From Alphaproteobacteria bacterium (GTDB lineage: Bacteria > Pseudomonadota > Alphaproteobacteria > Bin95), in assembly GCA_022827685.1 (NCBI GenBank), contig JAJEIH010000033.1, positions 1 through 54,214 of the forward strand: a stretch of 54,214 nucleotides of DNA, in the 5' to 3' direction. Below are positions 34,446 through 43,833 of the stretch, in pieces. Position 1 is the stretch's first letter, and each line of letters begins with the position of its first letter. Under the pieces are notes generated by a model that saw nothing but the letters and a program-made list of their open reading frames with translations, had not been told where the DNA came from and ran no database searches. A program made the position numbers and the translations under genes.

Positions 34446-35117
34446 TCAGGGGTCGAGGCGGACCCGGTCGCCATAGCGGGTGCCGTGGTAGAGCGGCACC
34501 GGATGGGACGGATGCGGGCGCCCGGCTTCGGCCGTCCGGCACCGCACTTCCTCCAGCGCCCTGGCGGTGACGCCGGGCGTAGCGGGCATCGCGACCGCGC
34601 GGTCGATGGCGATCCATTGCAGGTCCTGAAGCTCGCCGCTGCCGCCGAGCTCACCCTCGGCATGGCGGCTGTCGGCAAGGAAGAAGCGCGCATGGAAACG
34701 CCGCACGTCGCCGCGCGGCGTGATGGCCCGGAACACGTAGTCGAGCACGTCGAGCCGCGGGGCGAGGCCGGTCTCGTAGAAGGGATGCCAGGAGGCCGGG
34801 ATGCGGTCCATGTCCGCCGCGCCGCCATGCGGCATGCCGACGGCGAGGCCCGTTTCCTCGAACGCCTCGCGGATGGCCGCAAGGCCGAGCGCCCGCGAGC
34901 GCCTCGCCGTGGCGTTGCGCTGCAGGCGTTCCAGCACCGGTTTGCGCAGGTCCGCCAGCGGGGCTATGCGCCCGTCTTCGGGATCGACCCGGCCGCCGGG
35001 AAACACGAAAGTGTTGGGCATGAAGGCATGGCGGGGAGACCGGCGCCCCATCAACACCTCGATTTCCTCCGCCCTGCGGCGGTAGAGAATCAGCGTGGCG
35101 GCGTCGCGCGGTCGCAT
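34446..35117 (-). CDS. NUDIX hydrolase
   Basis: 223-residue Nudix protein of the CoA-pyrophosphatase/NUDT19-like group. The box appears as LAAIREAFEETGL, preceded by FVFPGGRVDPEDG; the usual GxxxxxE segment is spread over a long insert between PGGRVD and REAFEE. The N-terminus PRDAATLILYRR is typical of NUDT7/NUDT19-like enzymes. Likely hydrolyses a CoA or nucleoside-diphosphate derivative, in line with neighbouring CoA-transferases. Confidence 0.87.
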   Translation of the reverse strand: MRPRDAATLILYRRRAEEIEVLMGRRSPRHAFMPNTFVFPGGRVDPEDGRIAPLADLRKPVLERLQRNATARRSRALGLAAIREAFEETGLAVGMPHGGAADMDRIPASWHPFYETGLAPRLDVLDYVFRAITPRGDVRRFHARFFLADSRHAEGELGGSGELQDLQWIAIDRAVAMPATPGVTARALEEVRCRTAEAGRPHPSHPVPLYHGTRYGDRVRLDP

Positions 35118-35214
35118 GGGGCGTTCCTGACTTGCGGGAGGTCCGAGTCTGCCGGATTCCGCAAGCGGCCGTCAGGAGCTAGAATTGCCGCAGCAAGAGG
35201 GGGAAGGGCAGGCC

Positions 35215-36420
35215 ATGGCGAAGGCGTTCGACGGGGTGCGGGTGATCGACTTCACGCAGGTGATCGCCGGCCCCTTCTGCACCCAGCACCTGGCGATGAT
35301 GGGCGCCGATGTCATCAAGCTGGAGCAGCGGTCCGGCGGCGACCAGGGCCGCTACCTGATCGGCGACAACGACCTCGGGCGCGCCGGCATGTCGCCGATG
35401 TTCCTCTCGATCAACTCCGGCAAGCGGGCGCTGACGCTCGACCTCAAGCATCCCCGCGCCCGCGAGGTGGTGCATCGCCTCGTCGCCGGGGCGAACATCG
35501 TGGTGGAGAACTTCAAGGCCGGCACCATGGACCGGCTGGGCTTCGGCTACGAGGCGTTGAAGGAGGTCCGGCCGGGCCTCGTCTTCTGTTCGATATCGGG
35601 CTACGGGCAGACCGGCTCCTATGCCGGCGCGCCGGCCTATGACGGCGCCATCCAGGCGGCCTCGGGCATGATGTCGGTCACGGGCCATCCCGACACGGGG
35701 CCGGTGCGCGCGGGCTTCACCGCGGTCGATCTCTCCACCGGCATCACCGCGGCCTTCGCCTGCGCGTCTGCGCTCTACCGCCAGCAGGCGACGGGCGAGG
35801 GCCAGCGCCTGGACGTGACGATGTTCGAGTCGTCGCTGTCCATGCTCGCGCCGCTGCTGATCGACTACCTGACCACCGGCAACCTGGCCGCGCCGGTCGG
35901 CAACTCCTCGCCGGCGCGCGTGCCTACGGCGGATTCCTTCCGCGTGCGCGACGGCTCCATCCTGATGACCTGCCTGACCGAGCGCCAGTGGCAGGGCCTC
36001 TGCCGGGCGCTGCACCGGCCGGACCTCGCCGCCGACCCGCGTTTCGCCGACAACGGGGCGCGCAGCGCAAACCAGGACGCGCTGCGGGCGGCGCTGGAGA
36101 AGGCGTTCGCGGACGACACGCCGGAGGGCTGGGAGAGGCGCCTCGCGGCCGAGGGCGTTCCCGCGGCGCCGATCAACGACATTGCCCAGGCGCTCGCCCA
36201 TCCCGCCCTGGCCGAGCGGCGCTTCGTCGAGCGCCGTCCGGGGCCGGCCGGCATCGAGCGCGACGTCTATACCGTCAACCCGGCCTTCCTCGCCGATACC
36301 GACGGGCCCGGAACCGCCCGCCCGCCGCCGGAGCACGGCGCGAACAGCGACGAGATCCTCGCCGAGATCGGCTATTCGGAAGCGGAGATCGGGGCGCTTC
36401 GCGCCGAGGGCGCTGTCTGA
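35215..36420 (+). CDS. CaiB/BaiF (family III) CoA-transferase
   Basis: 401 residues from ATG 35215, after a purine-rich ribosome site. Family landmarks: VRVIDFTQVIAGPFCTQHLAMMGADVIKLEQ, NIVVENFKAGTMDRLGFGYE, GYGQTGSYAGAPAYDGAIQA and GQRLDVTMFESSLSML. Transfers CoA between carboxylic acids through interlocked dimers. Convergent with lptD. Substrate unknown; a paralogue is at 40413-41603. Confidence 0.93.
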   Translation: MAKAFDGVRVIDFTQVIAGPFCTQHLAMMGADVIKLEQRSGGDQGRYLIGDNDLGRAGMSPMFLSINSGKRALTLDLKHPRAREVVHRLVAGANIVVENFKAGTMDRLGFGYEALKEVRPGLVFCSISGYGQTGSYAGAPAYDGAIQAASGMMSVTGHPDTGPVRAGFTAVDLSTGITAAFACASALYRQQATGEGQRLDVTMFESSLSMLAPLLIDYLTTGNLAAPVGNSSPARVPTADSFRVRDGSILMTCLTERQWQGLCRALHRPDLAADPRFADNGARSANQDALRAALEKAFADDTPEGWERRLAAEGVPAAPINDIAQALAHPALAERRFVERRPGPAGIERDVYTVNPAFLADTDGPGTARPPPEHGANSDEILAEIGYSEAEIGALRAEGAV

Positions 36421-36443
36421 GCCCGCCGCCCGCCGGGCGGGAC

Positions 36444-38588
36444 TCACTGCGTCCCGAACGTATCGCCCAGGTCCCGGAAGACGAGGCGGACCATCACCCG
36501 GTTGTCCGCATCGCCGCCGGCAATCTTGAATTCGCGCTCGACAGCGGCCTCGAACAGCAGGCACTCGTCCTCGTATTTCAGCCCCAGGCCGCCGAGCAGC
36601 GAGCGCCCGGTGTCCAGGTCCCGCCTGTAACGGGTCATGGCCGACCAATGCGCGTCCAATTTCGAGAGGAGAGCGACATCGACCTGCTCGCGTTCCTTCC
36701 CCGCCTCAGTGTCCTCCTGTGAGCGGTCGGGAACGCCGACGGCCCTTGCGTAGCGGGCGTCGAAAACCAGCGGGTCCAGGTTCACGGTCAGGTCGAGGGC
36801 GGTCTGCCGGGCGGTGAGATCGTCCTTGTCGAGCCGGAAGCGGTAGCCGAGCGCCGTCATTTCTCCGGCCGTCAGGCCCACCTGGCCCACGATGTCGGAT
36901 ACCGCGGTATCGAGCCCGGAGCCCTCGGGCGCATCCCGGTTCGCCTTGTGGCGCCGGCTCTGCCCGATGCCCGCGTCCACATGCCAGTCGCCGGCGCCGT
37001 GGAGGCTGGTCTGCACGCCGTAGTCGATGCGCTGGCCCGTCTCCGCGCCGTCCAGTCCCGGGAACCGGTTGAGCGCGAACAGGTTGGCGTATTCGAACTC
37101 GACGGCCCGATTGTCTTCCATGGGGAATTCGTCGGCGTCGGCGCTGTTCCGGCCCAGCACGACCTGCGCCCTCGGCTCGACCGTGAGCTGCAGGTCTTCC
37201 ATGCCGCCGGCCAGCAGATAGCTCCAGCCGGCAGAGACCCGGGGCAGCAGGCGGGCATTGTTGTCATCCGCGGCTGGATCCTTGGGCACGAGGTCCCCAT
37301 GCGCGAAGTCCGCCCGCAGGCCGGCGCCGGCTTCGAGCCGGTGGCCGCCGTCGGTGAAGCGCTCCAGCCGCCAGCCGCCCTCAAGCGTCACGCGTTGGTT
37401 TTCGTCTGCCCGGCGGCGGTGCAGGGCGGCTCCGGCAGCCCGCAGCGACCAGGCGCCGTCCGGCGACGGGTCGCCCTGCCATTCATAGAGGAGTTCCGGA
37501 CCGGCCAGAGGAGAGGCGTCGCCGGACACGTCACTGCGCAGTTCCTGCACATCGAACACGCCGATGCGCGCATAGGCCCGGTCGAAGAAGCCCTCCGCTT
37601 CGGCGAAGCTCGGCAATGTCTCGCTGCTGTCCAGCCCGACCAAGTCGAGATAGCCGTCGTCCGAGGCGCGGTAGAACTCGCCCCGAAGCCGCCAGTCGTC
37701 GCTTGCATGCGTCTCTCCCTTGAGGCGGACATGCCCGCGCGGTCCGCTTCCGGCGCGCTCTTTCGGTTCCTTGTCGAGCGCCGCAAGGCTGCCGGACAGC
37801 TCGAGGCGGCCTCGGTCGAACAATTGCCGGTATTCGCCGGCGCCCACGAAACCGCGCTTGCTGGCGACGATCGGGATGAAGGTCGCGTCCCGGTCCGGCG
37901 CGATATTCCAGAACCACGGCGTTTCGATCCGGGCGCCGAGGTCGCTGCGGTGCCCGACCGTCGGCGTCAGAAAACCGGTCTTGCGGGTCACCTCCGGGTC
38001 CGGATGGCTGAGATAGGGGCTGTAGAGCACCGGCACGCCCCACATCTCCAGCACGGCGTCCCGGTAGGTCACCTGTTGCTCGACCCTGTCATGGGTGACG
38101 CGGCGGGCCTTTACCTGCCAGAGGGGCGCCTTGGACGGATCATCGCCGCAGGGCTCGCAGGCGGAATACACGGCCTGGTTGAGTTCGGCCCGCGTTCCGC
38201 CCTGCAACTGGCCCCAGCTTGCCGCCAGCCGCGAACCGGTGTTGAACCGGGCCTTGAACTGCTCGATGAAGCCGTCTCTGAGGTCGTCCGTAAGCTCCAC
38301 CGACTCGGCGAACAGCACCTCGCCGTCCGGTTCGATCAGGGTGACGTTCCCGTCCGCGCGCGCAATGCCGGTATTGCGGTCGAGGACGATCCGGTCCGCG
38401 CGCAGGATGCGTCCTTCCCGGGCAAGTTCGACGTCGCCACTGGCCGCCACGAGATTGCGCTCGCGGTCGAAGTCGATCCGGTCCGCCTGGAAGACGAGCG
38501 GTTCCCGCCCGGTGTCTGCGGCAGGCTCGGCTGCCGCGCCGGAGCCTGTGACCAGGCTCAACAGAAGAAGGACCCGGAGCGCCTTCAC
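36444..38588 (-). CDS. lptD: LPS-assembly protein LptD
   Basis: 714-residue outer-membrane beta-barrel that inserts lipopolysaccharide with LptE. It has a signal peptide (MKALRVLLLLSLVTGSGAAA), an OstA/LptA-like jellyroll in the first ~150 residues (DRIVLDRNTGIARADGNVTLIEP), then the long C-terminal barrel with alternating hydrophobic and aromatic strands. SACEPCGDD supplies the paired cysteines near the domain junction. The GTG start overlaps the stop of the upstream gamma-glutamyltransferase by four bases, an unusual partner; surA, pdxA and ksgA are not beside it. Confidence 0.93.
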   Translation of the reverse strand: MKALRVLLLLSLVTGSGAAAEPAADTGREPLVFQADRIDFDRERNLVAASGDVELAREGRILRADRIVLDRNTGIARADGNVTLIEPDGEVLFAESVELTDDLRDGFIEQFKARFNTGSRLAASWGQLQGGTRAELNQAVYSACEPCGDDPSKAPLWQVKARRVTHDRVEQQVTYRDAVLEMWGVPVLYSPYLSHPDPEVTRKTGFLTPTVGHRSDLGARIETPWFWNIAPDRDATFIPIVASKRGFVGAGEYRQLFDRGRLELSGSLAALDKEPKERAGSGPRGHVRLKGETHASDDWRLRGEFYRASDDGYLDLVGLDSSETLPSFAEAEGFFDRAYARIGVFDVQELRSDVSGDASPLAGPELLYEWQGDPSPDGAWSLRAAGAALHRRRADENQRVTLEGGWRLERFTDGGHRLEAGAGLRADFAHGDLVPKDPAADDNNARLLPRVSAGWSYLLAGGMEDLQLTVEPRAQVVLGRNSADADEFPMEDNRAVEFEYANLFALNRFPGLDGAETGQRIDYGVQTSLHGAGDWHVDAGIGQSRRHKANRDAPEGSGLDTAVSDIVGQVGLTAGEMTALGYRFRLDKDDLTARQTALDLTVNLDPLVFDARYARAVGVPDRSQEDTEAGKEREQVDVALLSKLDAHWSAMTRYRRDLDTGRSLLGGLGLKYEDECLLFEAAVEREFKIAGGDADNRVMVRLVFRDLGDTFGTQ

Positions 38589-40342
38589 CGACCGGCCGCG
38601 TAGCCCTGCATGAGGCGGGGATTGGCTGCTGCCTTCAACATGCCGTCCTCCCTCGCGCAGGCGCTGATCCGCCCGATGCTCCAGGGGCCGATGACCTCAA
38701 CATCGTGGCCGCGCCGGGCCAGTTCCGCAACCGTTTCCCCGGGCAGGCGCTCCTCCACGGCCAGCCGGCCGGGATCGGCCTGGCGCGGATAGAACGAAGA
38801 CGGGAAATGGTGGCTCTGGAAGGTCGGCGCGTCGATCGCCGCCTGCAGGTTCATGCCGTGGTGGACATGGCGCAGGAAGAAGATGAGAGACCACTGGTCC
38901 TGCCCGTCGCCGCCGGGTGTCCCAAAGGCCATCCAGGGCTCGCCGTCGCGGAAGGCGAATGAGGGGCTGAGCGTGGTGCGGGGCCGCTTCCCCGGCGCGA
39001 GCGAGCCGGGCAGGCCTTCCTCCAGCCAGAACATCTGCATGCGCGAACCGAGGCAGAAGCCGAGCGCCGGGATGACGGGCGAGCTTTGCAGCCAGCCGCC
39101 GGAAGGCGTCGCGGAGACCATATTGCCCCAGCGGTCGATCACGTCGAGATGGCAGGTATCGCCGCCTGCCAGCGCCATGGTGGGCTCGCCCGCGCCGGCG
39201 GTTGGTCCGCGCCGCTCACCGACCCGCACGGTCGAAGCGAAACCGTCCACCGCGCCGGGCCGGAGTTCCCGGCTGGCCTCCGCGCCGACGAGCGCGCGGC
39301 GGGCGCCGTTGTAATCGTCGGACAGGAGGCGCTCCATCGGCACATCGACATGCGCCGGGTCGCCGTAAAAGGCCTCGCGGTCGGCGAAGGCAAGCTTCGC
39401 GCATTCGGTGACGACATGGGTGAAATCGGCGCCGAGCGGATCCATGCTGCCGAGGTCGAACCCCTTGAGCAGCGCCAATTGTTGGAGGAACACCGGCGCC
39501 TGCGACCATGGCCCGGCCTTGGCAACCCGGTAGCGCCCGTAATCATAGGTGAGCGGCTCCTCGTAGCTGGCCCGCCAGCTGGCCATGTCGTCGCCCGCGA
39601 GCAGGCCGCGATGGCGGCGGCCCGAGCTGTCCATGACTTCGTTCCGCGCCGCGAAACCGGCGATTGCCTCGGCGATGAAGCCTTCCTGGAAAATGCTTCG
39701 GGCAGTCTCGATCCGGTCCTCGCGCGACCCTCCGGAGGCTTCGGCTTCCTCCACCAGCCGCGTCCAGGTCCGGGCGAGTGCCGGGTTGCGGAACAGCTTT
39801 CCGGCCTCCGGCAGCCTGCCGCCCCGCAGATAGACTGCGGCCGAAGTCGGCCACTCGTCGCGGAAGAGCGCCTCCACCGATGCGATGGTCGCGACCGCAT
39901 GGCCGACAAGCGGGTAGCCGCCGCCGGCGAATTCGATGGCGGGCCGCAGCAGCCGCGGGAGTTCCATCGTTCCGTAGTCGCGCGCGATCAGCAGCCAGCC
40001 ATCGACGGCGCCCGGCACGCAGGTCGCCAGCAGGCCGGTTCCCGGCACGATGTCGAGCCCGAGGCCCCGAAAGGCATCGATGGTTGCGGCCGCGGGCGCC
40101 GGCCCCTGTCCGCATACGACCCGAAGCCGCTCTTCGGCTGCGCTCCAGACGAGTGCCGGCATGTCCCCGCCGGGGCCGTTCAGATGCGGCTCGACCACCT
40201 GCAGCGCGAAGCCGGCCGCGACCGCCGCATCGAAGGCGTTGCCGCCCTCTTCCAGCACGGCCATCGCGGTCGCCGACGCCAGCCAGTGCGTCGAGGCGGC
40301 GACGCCGAAAGTGCCGAGCAGTTCGGGGCGCGTGGTGAACAT
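38585..40342 (-). CDS. gamma-glutamyltransferase family protein (second paralogue)
   Basis: 585-residue Ntn-hydrolase of the gamma-glutamyltranspeptidase family. GGNAFDAAVAAGFALQVVEPHLNGPGGD is at the N-terminus. The expected nucleophile is T396 in AGGDTCHLDVIDRWGN, and AFGTPGGDGQDQWSL is the glycine loop. No signal peptide. Quite different in length and sequence from the copy at 184-1770, so probably another substrate. Overlaps lptD by four bases, so it may be the head of the lptD transcript. Confidence 0.9.
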   Translation of the reverse strand: MFTTRPELLGTFGVAASTHWLASATAMAVLEEGGNAFDAAVAAGFALQVVEPHLNGPGGDMPALVWSAAEERLRVVCGQGPAPAAATIDAFRGLGLDIVPGTGLLATCVPGAVDGWLLIARDYGTMELPRLLRPAIEFAGGGYPLVGHAVATIASVEALFRDEWPTSAAVYLRGGRLPEAGKLFRNPALARTWTRLVEEAEASGGSREDRIETARSIFQEGFIAEAIAGFAARNEVMDSSGRRHRGLLAGDDMASWRASYEEPLTYDYGRYRVAKAGPWSQAPVFLQQLALLKGFDLGSMDPLGADFTHVVTECAKLAFADREAFYGDPAHVDVPMERLLSDDYNGARRALVGAEASRELRPGAVDGFASTVRVGERRGPTAGAGEPTMALAGGDTCHLDVIDRWGNMVSATPSGGWLQSSPVIPALGFCLGSRMQMFWLEEGLPGSLAPGKRPRTTLSPSFAFRDGEPWMAFGTPGGDGQDQWSLIFFLRHVHHGMNLQAAIDAPTFQSHHFPSSFYPRQADPGRLAVEERLPGETVAELARRGHDVEVIGPWSIGRISACAREDGMLKAAANPRLMQGYAAGR

Positions 40343-40412
40343 GGCGCACCACTCTATCCGGTCACGCGCCTGCTATAAAGCCGCGCCGGTTGGAAGCGGA
40401 GGTAACAGGGGA

Positions 40413-41603
40413 ATGGGCGAACGGCCGATGGACGGCATCCGGATTCTGGATGCGGCAACCTTCATTGCGGGGCCCCACGCGGCGACCATTCTGGGCGAGT
40501 TCGGCGCGGAGGTCATCAAGATCGAGCAGCCCGCCGGCGACCCCTGGCGGCGCTACGGCACCCAGAGCGCGCGCGCCGACAGCTCGCTCGCCTGGCTCAG
40601 CGAATCGCGCAACAAGCGCTCGATCACACTCAACCTGCGGGCGCCCGAGGGGGCGGAGCTGTTCCGGCGGCTGGCGGCCGACGCGGATGTGGTGTGCGAG
40701 AACTTCCGCCCCGGCACGATGGAGCGCTGGGGCCTCGGCTACGAGGAGCTGGCCGCCGCCAATCCGGGCCTGGTGATGTTGCGGGTCACCGGCTACGGCC
40801 AGACCGGGCCCTACAGCCAGCGGCCGGGCTTCGCCCGCATCGCGCATGCCTTCGGCGGGCTGACCCACCTTGCCGGCTTTCCGGGCGGCCCGCCGGTGAC
40901 GCCCGGCTCGACCTCGCTCGGCGATTACATGACGGGCATGTACGGCGCGCTTGGCGTGCTGATGGCGCTGCGCGAGCGGGAGCGCTCGGGCCGGGGCCAG
41001 GTGATTGATCTTGCGCTTTTCGAGCCGGTGTTCCGCGTGCTGGACGAGCTGGCGCCTGCCTATGACGCCGTAGGGACGATACGCGGCCGCGAGGGGTCCA
41101 ACACGCTCAATGCCTGCCCGCACGGACATTTCGAATGCGGCGACGGGCGATGGATTGCCATCGCCTGCACCAGCGACAAGATGTTCGAGCGGTTGACCGG
41201 CGCCATGGCGCGCCCCGACCTTCAGGAGCGCTATGGCGAGGCGCCCGCCCGCCTGGCGGAACGCGACATCGTGGACAGCGCCGTCGCGGAGTGGCTCGGC
41301 GCGATGAACCGCGACGAGGCGATGGAACGCTGCCTTGCGGCGGAGGTGCCGGTTGGCCCGGTCAACGCCGTGGACGAAATCTTCGCCGACCCGCATTTCG
41401 CCGCGCGGGAGGCGATTTTGCGGGTGGCGGACGCCGAGACCGGCGAGATCGCGGTGCCCGGCGTCGTGCCGAAGCTGTCGCGCACGCCCGGCCGGGTGGA
41501 GCGGCTCGGCCCCGCACTCGGCGAGGCGAACGAGGCGGTTTACGGTTCTCTCGGCCTCTCGCCGGAGGAGGTCGCCGAGCTTGCCCGCAAGGGCGTCGTC
41601 TGA
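40413..41603 (+). CDS. CaiB/BaiF (family III) CoA-transferase
   Basis: 396 residues from ATG 40413, with GGAGGT nine bases upstream. IRILDAATFIAGPHAATILGEFGAEVIKIEQP, VVCENFRPGTMERWGLGYEEL, VTGYGQTGPYSQRPGF and GQVIDLALFEPVFRVL match the family. Divergent from the gamma-glutamyltransferase gene at 40342. It precedes two Fe(II)-dependent dioxygenases, possibly a degradation cluster for a branched or aromatic acid. Confidence 0.93.
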   Translation: MGERPMDGIRILDAATFIAGPHAATILGEFGAEVIKIEQPAGDPWRRYGTQSARADSSLAWLSESRNKRSITLNLRAPEGAELFRRLAADADVVCENFRPGTMERWGLGYEELAAANPGLVMLRVTGYGQTGPYSQRPGFARIAHAFGGLTHLAGFPGGPPVTPGSTSLGDYMTGMYGALGVLMALRERERSGRGQVIDLALFEPVFRVLDELAPAYDAVGTIRGREGSNTLNACPHGHFECGDGRWIAIACTSDKMFERLTGAMARPDLQERYGEAPARLAERDIVDSAVAEWLGAMNRDEAMERCLAAEVPVGPVNAVDEIFADPHFAAREAILRVADAETGEIAVPGVVPKLSRTPGRVERLGPALGEANEAVYGSLGLSPEEVAELARKGVV

Positions 41604-41717
41604 AGGGGCCGCCGCAACGGGCGCGACAGAGAGAACACATCCGGATTCCGGAGGTTGCCATAGCTGCTATACTGGATGCGACAGGCCATCAATCGATGTA
41701 GCGAGAGACCGGCAACC

Positions 41718-42542
41718 ATGACCTACGAGACCATCGAAGTCCGCCCGCTGACTCCGACCGTGGGCGCAGAAATCCACGGCATCGACCTGGCCGAGCCGAT
41801 GGGCAACCACCAGTTCACTGAAGTTCACGATGCGCTGATGCGCCACCAGGTGATCTTCTTCCGCGACCAGGAGATGACGCTGGACCAGCACAAGGATTTC
41901 GGCCGGCGGTTCGGGGAACTGCATATCCACCCCTTCCGTCCGGGTCCGGAAGGCCATCCGGAGATCCTCCGGATCCACACCGACGCCAATTCGACCCAGA
42001 TCGCGGGCGAGGCCTGGCATTCGGACGTGTCCTGCGACCCGGAGCCGCCGATGGGCTCGATCCTGCATCTGCACACCGTGCCGGAGGAAGGCGGCGACAC
42101 GCTCTTCGCCAGCATGACCGCGGCCTATGACGCACTGTCGGAGCCGATGAAGGCGTTCCTCGGCGGGCTGACTGCCATCCACGACGGCACGCGGAACTAC
42201 CGTGACCGCAGCCGGCGCGACGGCAGGGAAGACACCAAGGTCTATCCGCGCGCCGAGCATCCCGTGATCCGTACCCATCCGGTGACCGGCAGAAAGACGA
42301 TTTTCGTCAATCCGGTGTTCACGATGCGGCTGAAGGACCTGCCGCGAGACGAGTCGGATGCGATCCTGGAGTTCCTCTACCGGCACAACGCCAAGTCGCA
42401 ATTCCAGGCGCGGTTTCGCTGGCAGGCGAACTCGGTGGCCTTCTGGGACAACCGGGCTGTCCAGCACCTGGCGATGTGGGACTACTATCCCAATGTGAGG
42501 TCCGGCAACCGGGTGACGATCCAGGGCGACCGTCCGTTCTGA
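41718..42542 (+). CDS. TauD/TfdA family Fe(II)/2-oxoglutarate-dependent dioxygenase
   Basis: 274 residues from ATG 41718 (MTYETIEVRPLTPTVGAEI). The facial triad is visible: EAWHSDVSCD gives H101 and D103, and NRAVQHLAMWDYYP gives H250. The 2-oxoglutarate-binding arginine should lie in GNRVTIQGDRPF. Family members hydroxylate taurine, phenoxyacids or alkylsulfates; the substrate here is unknown. tRNA-Gln lies immediately downstream on the other strand. Confidence 0.92.
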   Translation: MTYETIEVRPLTPTVGAEIHGIDLAEPMGNHQFTEVHDALMRHQVIFFRDQEMTLDQHKDFGRRFGELHIHPFRPGPEGHPEILRIHTDANSTQIAGEAWHSDVSCDPEPPMGSILHLHTVPEEGGDTLFASMTAAYDALSEPMKAFLGGLTAIHDGTRNYRDRSRRDGREDTKVYPRAEHPVIRTHPVTGRKTIFVNPVFTMRLKDLPRDESDAILEFLYRHNAKSQFQARFRWQANSVAFWDNRAVQHLAMWDYYPNVRSGNRVTIQGDRPF

Positions 42543-42560
42543 CCGGCAGGGGGCCGGCAA

Positions 42561-42635
42561 TGGCTGGGGCGCCTGGATTCGAACCAGGGATCGCGGGATC
42601 AAAACCCGCTGCCTTGACCGCTTGGCTACGCCCCA
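42561..42635 (-). tRNA. tRNA-Gln (TTG)
   Basis: 75 nt including encoded CCA. Acceptor stem TGGGGCG pairs with CGCCCCA. The anticodon stem is GCGGG/CCCGC around loop TTTTGAT, giving anticodon TTG, and the T-loop is GGTTCGAATCC. Confidence 0.97.
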
Positions 42636-42722
42636 CCGGAGCGCTGCACTTATAGCGCGGGCCGTCCGGACCGCAACTGCCGCAGGTGCTTGGAATGGAC
42701 AGGCGCGGGGAAGGAGGCGCCG

Positions 42723-43520
42723 ATGCTGACCGAAGCGGAGGTCGAAACCTACAGGCGCGACGGCTATGTGGTTCCGGCAGGATTCCGTCTCGATGAAAAC
42801 GAACTCGGGGCCTTGCAATCGGCCGTTGAGCAGGTGCTCCGCGATAATCCGGATGCCGAGCCGGACCGGATCATCAACCCGCATCTGGACCGGGGTCGGC
42901 CCTACCGACTGCGCGGCAGCCGGACCTTCCATGCAATTGCGCATGACAGCCGCATCCTGGACATGGCGGAGGCGGTCATGGGGCCGGACCTCGTGCTGCT
43001 GTTCACCCATCTCTTCTGCAAGACGCCCCGGAGCAGGCGCACCGTTCCGTGGCATCAGGACGGGCCGTTCTGGCCCATTGAACCGATGGCTTCCTGCACG
43101 GTTTGGCTGGCCCTCGACAAGGTCGATGCCGGCAATGGCGCGATGTGTGTCATTCCCGGCTCGCACCGTCAGCCCTTCCGCCGCCACGAGCTTGTGGACG
43201 ATCCGGACTCGACTCTGAACCGGGAGATCCAGGTCCGGGATTTCGATGAAAGCGCAGCGCGCACCGTAGAACTGGAGCCGGGACAGGTGTCCGTCCACGA
43301 TATCGGAATCGTCCACGGCTCGGCCGCCAACAGCTCCGGGCGCCGACGGGCCGGATTCGCGATGCGTTACATGCCGGCGACGAGCTGCGTCCACCGGCGC
43401 ATCGAGAATGCGGCGGCGGACTGGGGAGACTTGCCTGTGGAACTGGTTCGCGGCCGGAACCGGCATCCGGGCACCGACTTTTCGCTCGGAGATTTCGGCG
43501 AGGCCTGGCCGCCGGCCTGA
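42723..43520 (+). CDS. phytanoyl-CoA dioxygenase (PhyH) family protein
   Basis: 265 residues from ATG 42723, with AAGGAGG upstream. Fe(II) ligands: PWHQDGPFWP gives H111 and D113, and GIVHGSAANSSGRRRAG gives the distal H198 plus the arginine cluster for 2-oxoglutarate. Non-haem oxygenase hydroxylating an acyl or small-molecule substrate. Probably separate transcription from the TauD gene because a tRNA on the other strand lies between. Confidence 0.92.
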   Translation: MLTEAEVETYRRDGYVVPAGFRLDENELGALQSAVEQVLRDNPDAEPDRIINPHLDRGRPYRLRGSRTFHAIAHDSRILDMAEAVMGPDLVLLFTHLFCKTPRSRRTVPWHQDGPFWPIEPMASCTVWLALDKVDAGNGAMCVIPGSHRQPFRRHELVDDPDSTLNREIQVRDFDESAARTVELEPGQVSVHDIGIVHGSAANSSGRRRAGFAMRYMPATSCVHRRIENAAADWGDLPVELVRGRNRHPGTDFSLGDFGEAWPPA

Positions 43521-43706
43521 GAGCCCCCGGGGAACAAATGCCGGTGGCCAGTATTCCGCCGGTTCGCGCCTGGGCCCTCCGGCATCTCGCAGGGCAGGGG
43601 CGACGACCGTTTCGAGGCAGGCGAACTCTTGTTGCGGCGGCCTGCATGTTGACAGCGGGCGGAGAGCGCAGGTAGAAGCCGGGGCTTCCGGGCCGGGATG
43701 GACAGG

Positions 43707-43832
43707 ATGAAGGTCGTTCGCTCTCTGAAGACGTTGAAAAAGCGCCACAAGGACTCGCAGGTCGTGAGACGGCGCGGCCGCATCTACGTCATCAACAAGA
43801 CCAACCGCCGGTTCAAGGCCCGGCAGGGCTAG
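43707..43832 (+). CDS. rpmJ: 50S ribosomal protein L36 (zinc-free form)
   Basis: 41 residues: starts [20 protein letters not shown] and ends [10 protein letters not shown]. The four zinc ligands of the C+ form are absent, as in the standard alphaproteobacterial L36. The TPR gene follows directly. Confidence 0.95.
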   Translation: MKVVRSLKTLKKRHKDSQVVRRRGRIYVINKTNRRFKARQG

Positions 43833-43833
43833 A

